Source of the DNA: Paraflavitalea soli
GTDB lineage: Bacteria; Bacteroidota; Bacteroidia; Chitinophagales; Chitinophagaceae
Assembly (NCBI RefSeq): GCF_003555545.1
Contig: NZ_CP032157.1
Span: 6,700,546-6,764,545, forward strand
DNA length: 64,000 nucleotides
Direction of reading: 5' to 3'
Of the stretch, positions 33,981 through 41,902 are shown piece after piece (position 1 is the stretch's first letter; every line of letters begins with the position of its first letter). Below the pieces are notes generated by a model that was given only the letters and a program-made list of their open reading frames with translations, searched no databases and was not told where the DNA came from. Both the position numbers and the translations under genes were made by a program.

Positions 33981-35105
33981 ATGCCCGGTCGAGATAAAAA
34001 CGTAGAACATTTTATAGAGCTGATCCGCCAGTCCAGGCGGGGAAAGTTCAAGATCTACATTGGTATGAGTGCCGGTGTAGGCAAAACCTACCGCATGTTG
34101 CAGGAAGCCCATACCTTGCTGCGCAATGGTGTCGATGTTAAAGTGGGCTATATTGAAACACACAACCGCAAAGAGACCCACGCCCTGTTGGAAGGCTTGC
34201 CCGTAATTCCCCGCCGCAAGCTATTCTACAAGGGCAAAGAGCTGGAAGAGCTCGATGTGCAAGCCATCCTGAACCTGCATCCCGAAGTTGTCATTGTGGA
34301 TGAACTGGCCCATACCAATATTGAAGGCAGTAAGAATGAAAAGCGCTGGCAGGATGTGATGGATATCCTCGATGCGGGCATCAACGTCGTAAGTGCTATC
34401 AATATACAACACATAGAAAGTCTCAATGAGGAAGTTAAGGAGATCACCGGTATTGAAGTATCGGAGCGGGTGCCCGATCATGTATTGAAGCTGGCCGATG
34501 AGGTGGTGAACATAGACCTTACGGCCGATGAACTGGTGACCAGGCTGCGGGAGGGAAAGATCTATGCGCCTGATAAGGTAGAGACTGCCCTGCGCAATTT
34601 CTTCCAGTCTGAGAAGATCCTCCAGTTGAGAGAGTTGGCACTGAAGGAAGTAGCCAGCCAGGTAGAGAGAAAGATAGAGACCGAACTTCCACGTAATACC
34701 GCTGCCCGTCAGGAGCGATTCCTGGCCTGCATATCCAGTAATCATGAGGTGGCAAAGAAAGTAATACGTAAGACCGCCAGGCTGTCCAGCTACTACCATT
34801 CCAAATGGTTCCTCCTGTATGTGCAAACCCCGCGGGAAGACGGTGACAAGATCGGGCTGGCCGCTCAGCGCCACCTGATCAACAACTTTAAACTGGCTAC
34901 CGAGCTGGGAGGTGAAGTCATTAAAATTAAACACAGTAATATTGCCAAAGGGATCATAGAAGTGGCCGAGCAACGTAAAATAACCACCATCTGCGTGGGT
35001 AAGCCACATCTCAATCTGTTCAATGTCATATTGAGTACTGCCGTATTCAACCAGCTATTGAATAAGTTGTCAGCGGCGGATATCGACGTTGTAATCCTTT
35101 CATAA
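33981..35105 (+). CDS. kdpD: KdpD sensor N-terminal protein (short form, no kinase)
   Basis: 374 aa containing only the cytoplasmic input half of KdpD. The KdpD domain (about 15-225) has Walker A GMSAGVGKT and Walker B VVIVDELAHTN; a universal-stress-protein domain follows (about 245-374, FLACISSNHEVAKKVIRK, TTICVGKP). The four-helix membrane part and histidine kinase of E. coli KdpD are missing. A separate kinase gene starts 8 nt downstream, so the two products probably act together. Confidence 0.92.
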   Translation: MPGRDKNVEHFIELIRQSRRGKFKIYIGMSAGVGKTYRMLQEAHTLLRNGVDVKVGYIETHNRKETHALLEGLPVIPRRKLFYKGKELEELDVQAILNLHPEVVIVDELAHTNIEGSKNEKRWQDVMDILDAGINVVSAINIQHIESLNEEVKEITGIEVSERVPDHVLKLADEVVNIDLTADELVTRLREGKIYAPDKVETALRNFFQSEKILQLRELALKEVASQVERKIETELPRNTAARQERFLACISSNHEVAKKVIRKTARLSSYYHSKWFLLYVQTPREDGDKIGLAAQRHLINNFKLATELGGEVIKIKHSNIAKGIIEVAEQRKITTICVGKPHLNLFNVILSTAVFNQLLNKLSAADIDVVILS

Positions 35106-35113
35106 TTTATGCT

Positions 35114-36823
35114 ATGAGTGTCCGCTTAAAAACAAAATTATCATTGGGCCTCGGCTTCCTCTTCCTGGTTATCCTGACCTTCGGTATCCTGAGCCTGTAC
35201 TATATTAACCGGCTCAGCGGGGATGCCAACCGCATACTTAAGAATAATTATGAGTCCCTGGTATATTCCAATAATATGCTCAAGGCCCTGGAAGATATTC
35301 CAACAGATTCTACTGCCATTACTATATTCGATGCCAACCTAAAGAACCAGGAAGTCAACGTGACAGAAACCGGTGAAAGGGAATTGACTGAAACTTTGCG
35401 TAAGAACTTTAAAGAGTTGTTGATCAATCGCGCTGATTCATCCAACTATGCACAATTGCGGGAATCTATCCGTATGATCAACGACCTTAACCAGGAGGCT
35501 ATCCTGAAAAAGAATGCCATCGCCAGCGCCACCGCTGCCAGCGCCCAGCTTTGGCTCACCATTATTTTCACCAGCCTCATCCTGATCGTACTTACGTTCA
35601 TTTATAATTTCCCCGGTGTAATTGCCGAACCTGTGGCTAAACTGGCCGAAGGTATCCGGGAAATTGCCAATAAGAATTATGGCAAGCGCATTTATTTAAA
35701 GCAGGAAGATGAGTTTGGTGAGCTGGCCCACGCATTCAACAGCATGGCCGGCAAACTCGATGAATATGAGAACAGTAACCTCGCGCAACTCACTTTTGAG
35801 AAAAAGCGCATTGAGACCATCATTAACCAGATGCGCGATGGCATTATAGGACTCGATGAAAAAAGACATGTCCTCTTTCTCAATGCCGTAGCAGAAAAAC
35901 TACTGGGGTTAAAAGAGGCAGACATTATCGGGAAATATGCGCCCGACCTGGCCTTGAAAAATGACCTCATGCGTACCCTCCTGTTGCAGGACCCTGCCAA
36001 AAAAGAGTTAAAGATCTATGCCGACAGCAAAGAAAGCTACTTCAATAAAGATGTACTGGATGTAATGAACAATGGAGAGGTGGCCGGTCAGGTGATTGTT
36101 TTGCGCAATATCACCTTGTTTCATGAACTCAATGAAGCCAAGACCAATTTCATTGCTACTGTGTCACATGAACTCAAAACTCCCATTTCTTCCATTAAAA
36201 TGAGCGCCCGCCTGCTCACCGACAATAGGGTGGGAGCACTCAATACCGAGCAGCAGGAGCTTACCAAAAGCATTACAGAAGATGCCGACAGGCTGCTCAA
36301 CATTACCAGCGAACTGCTCAACATGTCGCAGGTTGAGACCGGTAATATCCAGTTGAAGCTGCAGCCCGCCAGTCCGGCAGCAATTGTGGAGCAGGCTATT
36401 CAGGCAGTTCAGTTTCAGGCTCAGCAGAAGAACATCGTGCTGCGTACCAACCTGCCCCTGGACCTTCCCCAGGTACAGGCCGATCTGGAAAAGACTTCCT
36501 GGGTGATGATCAATTTTTTGACCAATGCCATCCGGTATTCACCAGATACTTCCTTTATTGATATTGCAGCTTATCCGAAGGATAGTAAAGTCTTTTTCAC
36601 CGTTACCGATTATGGCAAGGGTATTGACGAAAAATACCTGCCCCGCATTTTTGACCGTTACTTCAAAGTGCCCGGTACCCATGAGCGCAATGGCACTGGT
36701 CTTGGCCTGGCTATCTCTAAGGAGTTTATAGAAGCCCAGGGGGGTACCATCTGGGTAAAGAGTCGTATCGGCGAAGGCAGCCTCTTTGGATTTGATCTAA
36801 ATACCGCCCATCATGATCTTTAA
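35114..36823 (+). CDS. HAMP-PAS sensor histidine kinase paired with short KdpD
   Basis: 569 aa. Transmembrane helices lie at about 12-33 and 150-172, with a short periplasmic sensor between. HAMP is about 172-225, a PAS domain about 240-340 (MRDGIIGLDEKRHVLFLNAVAEKLL, given by landmark), HisKA about 345-410 with phospho-His in VSHELKTP, and HATPase_c about 455-565 (N box MINFLTNAIRYSP, G boxes DYGKGI and GTGLGLAI). Completes the split KdpD system. No KdpE follows. Its end overlaps the next regulator gene by 11 nt. Confidence 0.93.
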   Translation: MSVRLKTKLSLGLGFLFLVILTFGILSLYYINRLSGDANRILKNNYESLVYSNNMLKALEDIPTDSTAITIFDANLKNQEVNVTETGERELTETLRKNFKELLINRADSSNYAQLRESIRMINDLNQEAILKKNAIASATAASAQLWLTIIFTSLILIVLTFIYNFPGVIAEPVAKLAEGIREIANKNYGKRIYLKQEDEFGELAHAFNSMAGKLDEYENSNLAQLTFEKKRIETIINQMRDGIIGLDEKRHVLFLNAVAEKLLGLKEADIIGKYAPDLALKNDLMRTLLLQDPAKKELKIYADSKESYFNKDVLDVMNNGEVAGQVIVLRNITLFHELNEAKTNFIATVSHELKTPISSIKMSARLLTDNRVGALNTEQQELTKSITEDADRLLNITSELLNMSQVETGNIQLKLQPASPAAIVEQAIQAVQFQAQQKNIVLRTNLPLDLPQVQADLEKTSWVMINFLTNAIRYSPDTSFIDIAAYPKDSKVFFTVTDYGKGIDEKYLPRIFDRYFKVPGTHERNGTGLGLAISKEFIEAQGGTIWVKSRIGEGSLFGFDLNTAHHDL

Positions 36824-37622
36824 AAGAATCACTCCCCCTGCCGATCTGGAAAAGATCATTGAATGTTACTGGATCATTGAGAACGATGATCCTACACCCC
36901 ATCAGCAAAAGATCATTCCCGATGGTTTTCCAGAGATCATCTTTCACTACAAAGCCCCTTATCGTATATGCCTCACCAATACCTGGGAGCAACAATCCAT
37001 GCAATTGCTCGCCGGTCAGATCAGTGGCCATTTCTTCCTCGAAAATACCGGCGCTGCAGGCATTGTAGGCATCAAGGTAAAACCTACTGCCCTTACCCAT
37101 CTTTTTGATCTCGACATGCATTCCCTGACCGATAAAGTAGTAGACCTTGCCGCAGCCCTGAGTACCCAATTCCAACACTTGCAACTCGGCCTGCGTAATA
37201 CCCCTGATCACGACCAAATGATCATCCTGCTGAATGAACATTTCCGCAATCTGTTGGCCGGCGCCCATTACCAGTCTTCTCCTGTTGACCAGGCAATCGA
37301 TCTCATCTTCAGACACAAGGGTATGGTAGCAGTAGCAGATATGGCCCAAGGCATTGGCCTCAGTGAACGGCAGCTGGAACGTTTGTTTAAAAGATACATT
37401 GGCTTATCTCCCAAGTTCTATACCCGTATCATCCGGTTCAGTACCATTTTCGAGCTTATCCAACAGGAAGATCCGGGCTGGGCAGGATTGGCCTATGAAT
37501 CCGGTTTTTACGATCAGTCGCATTTTATCCGCAACTTCAAAGCCTTTACCGGTGAAGACCCCTCCCGCTACGGATTTGATGAAAAGAACATGGCCAACTT
37601 CTTCCTGAAAAAGAAAGCCTGA
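36813..37622 (+). CDS. AraC-family regulator with DUF6597-type N-terminus
   Basis: 269 aa. The N-terminal part (LEKIIECYWIIEND, IIPDGFPEIIFHY, QLLAGQISGHFFLE, GIKVKPTALTHLF) is the DUF6597 sensory domain; the C-terminus (about 165-265) is an AraC HTH (VADMAQGIGLSERQLERLFKRYIGLSPKFY, shown by landmark; SGFYDQSHFIRNFKAFTGEDP). The ATG lies 11 nt inside the kinase gene, so translation is likely coupled. Ligand and targets are unknown; a role in the K+ response is a positional inference. Confidence 0.87.
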   Translation: MIFKRITPPADLEKIIECYWIIENDDPTPHQQKIIPDGFPEIIFHYKAPYRICLTNTWEQQSMQLLAGQISGHFFLENTGAAGIVGIKVKPTALTHLFDLDMHSLTDKVVDLAAALSTQFQHLQLGLRNTPDHDQMIILLNEHFRNLLAGAHYQSSPVDQAIDLIFRHKGMVAVADMAQGIGLSERQLERLFKRYIGLSPKFYTRIIRFSTIFELIQQEDPGWAGLAYESGFYDQSHFIRNFKAFTGEDPSRYGFDEKNMANFFLKKKA

Positions 37623-37745
37623 GTAGCGGATAAGTTTCCTATTGCCCTTGTCACCTTTTCAACTTGTCAACTTGCATCCTACCTCCATGTCGGCTTTGTA
37701 CAATACCAGGTCAGTTCTCCTGTCTATTTTCGCATTAAACAGCAT

Positions 37746-38219
37746 ATGATTATGAAACTTCCCTTTATTACCCTTTTTTTGGTGGCTATTATTACCGGTA
37801 TCCAGGCCCAGAATATTTCCAAAGAAACTACCAGCAACTTCGAAAAGTTAAGCTGGCTCACCGGCACCTGGAACAGGACCAATGTAAAGCCGGGCCGTAC
37901 TGCTCATGAACGATGGGAAATGGCAGGCAAATATGAAATGAAAGGTTATGGCATATCCATGAAGGAAAAGGATACCGCTTTTGTTGAGAAAATTAGACTG
38001 GTGATCAAAGATGATCATATTTGGTACGTAGCAGATGTGCCTGAAAATAAAGAACCCGTCTACTTCAAGCTCACCACCATCACCGCCGATGGCTTTACCT
38101 GTGAAAACCCTGCCCACGACTTCCCCAAAAGAATAGATTACAAACTCAATGGCAATAAACTAACTGCTACCATCTCAGCAGGCGATAAAGCCATGACCTA
38201 TCTTTTTGAGCGTAAGTAA
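37746..38219 (+). CDS. Secreted DUF6265-family protein
   Basis: 157 aa with signal peptide (to about residue 22, IQAQ) and the compact beta-barrel family core beginning LSWLTGTWNRT, then HERWEMAGKYEMKGYG and ENPAHDFPKRIDYKL. These features match DUF6265 lipocalin-like proteins common in Bacteroidota. Function is unknown; no operon partner. It ends at a bidirectional terminator. Confidence 0.75.
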   Translation: MIMKLPFITLFLVAIITGIQAQNISKETTSNFEKLSWLTGTWNRTNVKPGRTAHERWEMAGKYEMKGYGISMKEKDTAFVEKIRLVIKDDHIWYVADVPENKEPVYFKLTTITADGFTCENPAHDFPKRIDYKLNGNKLTATISAGDKAMTYLFERK

Positions 38220-38232
38220 TGACCTTAAAAAG

Positions 38233-38269
38233 AAAAGGATGTTTCTTGGTAAGGGAGACATCCTTTTTT
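38233..38269. terminator. Bidirectional terminator between convergent genes
   Basis: AAAAGGATGTTTC pairs with GAGACATCCTTTT (one G-T), followed by T-runs on both strands. It serves the DUF6265 gene on plus and the MG2 operon on minus. Confidence 0.85.
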
Positions 38270-38298
38270 AATGTATTTAAAGAGCAGGAGGGGCAGGC

Positions 38299-40692
38299 CT
38301 ATTTTACTTCAAAAGTAAAAGAATAGCTGCCGGCATGCCCATTATTGTCAATGCCTTGTACTACCGCTGCAAACTTTCCTTTCAGGTCCGATGTAAAGAA
38401 ATGAAGAGAAGCCTTGCCTGTTGCATCTGTTTGAATAGTAGGAGACCAATACAGTAAATTTCGGAAGTCGGGCAGGTGGCTGGCAGCCTGCTCCGGCGTA
38501 TCATAAGACGGTGAATAGAATTCCCGCTGTAGTTGCAGACCATCATAATCCAATATGACAGCTTGTTTATCCAGCTTCAGGTCAGTCAGGTCACCATGGT
38601 AAGTAGTAAAACTAATGATGCCGTCATAGGTAAACTCACCTGTTACATAGCGGTCGGTTACCACCTGCAGCTGCCGCAGTTTTAAAGGATCGTAGGTCAT
38701 GATCTTTTGAATACTTACCGGCACGCCATCCAGCAACACAAGTGGGCTGCTTTTGTAATGCCTTTCCGTTTCCCAGTTAAAGATATAAAGCTGGAACTGG
38801 CCATCGCTTTTCCGCACCGCTACATCCGGTACATATTCCCTTAATATCTCCTCTGTAGTATTGAACCGTACATAATCATCCATCAGGTATTTGGGATAGC
38901 CATTGCCAAAGAATGGCATCGTATCAATATTGGGTATGGCAAATTGACTTAAGCGGTCGCTGTAAAAAGCATTTTGCACCTGCATGTTAATACTACCCTC
39001 TGTAAGCGTTTGTTGGTATTGCTGCGACAAGGAAAAAGGAGCCACTTCGTCAGCGCTGTACTTATCTGAATAGGGATTCTGGATGTCTACATGGAAGTTA
39101 CTGTCTATTTGCTCTTCCGATTGGATGATGATCTCGCCGGGACCATAATAATTCCGCACATCGAATCGTACATCGCCATACCGGCCGCTAAGCACAGGAT
39201 AGAACTGTAGTTTGGTACCGGCTATTGACAAGTAGGTCTTTGAAAACGACACAGGCGCCGCATTATCGCCCGTAGAGATCTTGCCGGAAATAAAATGTCC
39301 GTCAAACTCCGGAATGTATTTAAAGGAAGCCGCATTGCTTTTCAACACTTCCTGCCAGTCGAAGCGCCTCCAGCCATGCACCAGCAGCAGGTTGTCCAAA
39401 GCCGCAGTCACTTCAGCGCTCTGAGACGAGAAATAGTACTCCGGTGACTCGATCGTTCCTTTCAGGTCAGAACTAAGCCACAGGTAACTCAGGATATTTC
39501 CCTGGTCCTGCCACGACAAAGAGTCTATCCGGTAAACCGATAAGGATAAATTGGCGGCTGTTCCTTTTCCGCCAGCGATAGATGTATTGAGCGAAAGGTC
39601 TACCTTTTTCCGGTTATTGTATTGCGCTTCGTTGCCGGAGGCGCCGATGGAAAGCGTTTCCTTCAGTGGTTTAAAATATAACCGCTCACACACCGGTTGC
39701 TTTTGATCATTGAATACCGTGATCTGCGAAATGCCTTCACCCAGTTTGCTTTTATCGATCGTAAACCGGGCCACTCCGTTAACGAAGGCTTTCCTGGTAG
39801 CTACCTTTATTTCCTGGTGGCTGTGTGCAAAAAGGAATACTTCTTCGGGCTGCTGCGTCCTGGCCGGCATATTGGAACTTACACTTACCTGCAATTGCCC
39901 ATTGGCATCTTCCTGTAACTGCATCACATATCCTTGTTCGTAGGCCGCAGGAAGGCTTTTCGTGATTGTTTTTCCATCAGTTGTTACGATCGTTGCCGTA
40001 TAGCTATCGCCTGCAACGGGTGTAAATGAAAATTGACCGATGCCAAATTTGCCGGGCTTAAACTGCAGCAATACTTCATTGCGCTGGTTAGCCAATGAGC
40101 CTGTAAAGGACAATCCCTTGCCATATTGATCCGTAACCTGGAAAGCTACCTTGCTGAAAAGACCGCTTACCAGATTGCCGCCTTCCGGGAAGAACCTGGC
40201 GGTGTATTTATTGGTCGTATCAGGAGCCTGTGGAGGCAATGGCTTTAAGGAGTTGACAATAGTTACCTGCTGCTCGTAGAAACTGGAAGGCCCAAAGTTC
40301 TTCATCCAGTTGGTATAAGCCCTTAATGTATAATTGCCTGCATTGACAGAGGAAGGGAGGTAAAAAGAACCATCCCCAAATCCACTTTTAAGCGCCACTT
40401 TCCCCTGCATGACCGGCTTATTGTCCTTATCCAGCAATTCCACATAGGCTATCTTGCTCAGGTCGAATGGTTTATTATCCGTGCCGTTTACATAGTATAG
40501 CTTGAACCATAATATCTCCCCGGCCAGGTAAAATCCTTTATCTGTATGTACATATACCTTTTCAGGAATGGCTTTTTCCCGGTATTCATTGAACCGGGTA
40601 TAGATAGCATTGCCGAAGTCCTGCGCCATTAAAGAGGAATCACTCAGCACCAGCCAGGCGAGCAGCAGCGACAATACTTGTTTCGTTATCAT
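38299..40692 (-). CDS. Secreted MG2-domain protein with plug-like C-terminal region
   Basis: 797 aa from the ATG at 40692, which gives a clean signal peptide (MITKQVLSLLLAWLVLSDS, ending LMAQ); upstream ATG 40710 and TTG 40713 are alternatives. Residues about 40-140 form an alpha-2-macroglobulin MG2-type domain (KVYVHTDKGFYLAGEILWFK, AYVELLDKDNKPV). Around 650-720 there is a TonB-plug-like stretch (VLLDGVPVSIQ, LRQLQVVTDRYV, YDGIISFTT) but no barrel. It is the last gene of a four-gene operon with a TonB receptor and DUF4249 lipoprotein. Function unknown. Confidence 0.75.
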   Translation of the reverse strand: MITKQVLSLLLAWLVLSDSSLMAQDFGNAIYTRFNEYREKAIPEKVYVHTDKGFYLAGEILWFKLYYVNGTDNKPFDLSKIAYVELLDKDNKPVMQGKVALKSGFGDGSFYLPSSVNAGNYTLRAYTNWMKNFGPSSFYEQQVTIVNSLKPLPPQAPDTTNKYTARFFPEGGNLVSGLFSKVAFQVTDQYGKGLSFTGSLANQRNEVLLQFKPGKFGIGQFSFTPVAGDSYTATIVTTDGKTITKSLPAAYEQGYVMQLQEDANGQLQVSVSSNMPARTQQPEEVFLFAHSHQEIKVATRKAFVNGVARFTIDKSKLGEGISQITVFNDQKQPVCERLYFKPLKETLSIGASGNEAQYNNRKKVDLSLNTSIAGGKGTAANLSLSVYRIDSLSWQDQGNILSYLWLSSDLKGTIESPEYYFSSQSAEVTAALDNLLLVHGWRRFDWQEVLKSNAASFKYIPEFDGHFISGKISTGDNAAPVSFSKTYLSIAGTKLQFYPVLSGRYGDVRFDVRNYYGPGEIIIQSEEQIDSNFHVDIQNPYSDKYSADEVAPFSLSQQYQQTLTEGSINMQVQNAFYSDRLSQFAIPNIDTMPFFGNGYPKYLMDDYVRFNTTEEILREYVPDVAVRKSDGQFQLYIFNWETERHYKSSPLVLLDGVPVSIQKIMTYDPLKLRQLQVVTDRYVTGEFTYDGIISFTTYHGDLTDLKLDKQAVILDYDGLQLQREFYSPSYDTPEQAASHLPDFRNLLYWSPTIQTDATGKASLHFFTSDLKGKFAAVVQGIDNNGHAGSYSFTFEVK

Positions 40693-40746
40693 GCGTGATG
40701 TCAGGTACATCAATTTTATTTTAAGTTATACGGTAAAGTTCATTGT

Positions 40747-41892
40747 TTAAGGCCAGAAAGAAGGCTTTTGATGCACGCCCGTGAGGGTACAGATCACACA
40801 GGTAGCATCAGAAGCAAAATAGAATGCAATACCACCAGAAGGAGCTAGTTCGGCTACATTCGTAGGCGTGAGGTAGCTATAGCTTTTTATGCTGTCTAAA
40901 ACGTTGGGTATTTTAGTTTCTATACAAGGTTGGATATAGCCCCAGTTAGTTAGCTCATTGGGCCGGATGAAGATCCTCTTTTCCTGCATGTCGGAAACTT
41001 CCACAAACCCAACCACCACCTCATTGGGATCGCTTTTTGCGTGGATATTACCCATCAGTTCTGAGGGCTGGGCATCAAATAAAGTGCCTGTTTGTTCCGT
41101 ATTCTTTTTCATGCGTTGCAGGAATTCATATCCCGCTTTGCTCAGCGCGTACTGCTTTACTTTGATACTGTACAATTGACTTATCTTTTGAGACCTCCGG
41201 GGTATAGAATGGATGGGGAGGTCAATGCTGTCCCTCACCAGCTTGGCCGACGAGCCCATCAACAGGTTGGTAGATGCTTCCGTTCTCCAGCAGACATAAT
41301 TCATCGTATCATGCATCATATTGGGATACCTATAATCTATTCCGATGATCTCGCCGGAGCCGTTTCTCTTATAATTCAGTGTAGTGGTAAACGCCGAGTG
41401 GAACTCCCAGGTTTCCTCCCATTCCCAACGATAGTAGCGCGTATTGTTTTGAGGATCGTGGGTATTAATGTAAAACTGAACGCCATCCGGTTGTTCCCAG
41501 CGTATATTGTCGATCGGAGGTGTTCTGATGATGCCGGAATAGGCTGAGGTGTATTCCTTGCCATCTGTGGTCTTGATATAAAGACGGTACTTTACATTGC
41601 TGTTGAGCGACAGTTGGGGAGTGCTATATATGCCAATAGACGTCTGCGGTAAGGGAAACATACTATTGTCCTCGCCTTCCACCCTTACTACCGCATTCGC
41701 TTCATTTTTCATCCGCGCACTGTCTGCCAGCGCAATCGCACGGGAAAGTCGTATCGTGGTAGTGCCATTGCCACTGTTGATGAATCCATCTACTACCAGG
41801 TACCCGTTAACTGGCGCTGTTACAGGAGGTTCAAAACGCTGCTTGCAACCCATGCCCAGCAATACCAAACAACTATAAAAAAGCTTTTTCAT
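40747..41892 (-). CDS. DUF4249 lipoprotein
   Basis: 381 aa with a lipoprotein signal peptide (LLGMGC, Cys about 16) and the DUF4249 opening (GYLVVDGFINSGNGTTTIRLSRA) plus the NTRYYRWEWEETWEF and CWRTEAS segments typical of the family. These lipoproteins sit beside TonB receptors in Bacteroidota and are thought to be surface partners, like SusD for SusC. It starts 10 nt after the receptor stop. Confidence 0.82.
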   Translation of the reverse strand: MKKLFYSCLVLLGMGCKQRFEPPVTAPVNGYLVVDGFINSGNGTTTIRLSRAIALADSARMKNEANAVVRVEGEDNSMFPLPQTSIGIYSTPQLSLNSNVKYRLYIKTTDGKEYTSAYSGIIRTPPIDNIRWEQPDGVQFYINTHDPQNNTRYYRWEWEETWEFHSAFTTTLNYKRNGSGEIIGIDYRYPNMMHDTMNYVCWRTEASTNLLMGSSAKLVRDSIDLPIHSIPRRSQKISQLYSIKVKQYALSKAGYEFLQRMKKNTEQTGTLFDAQPSELMGNIHAKSDPNEVVVGFVEVSDMQEKRIFIRPNELTNWGYIQPCIETKIPNVLDSIKSYSYLTPTNVAELAPSGGIAFYFASDATCVICTLTGVHQKPSFWP

Positions 41893-41902
41893 ACAGCGGT
41901 AT

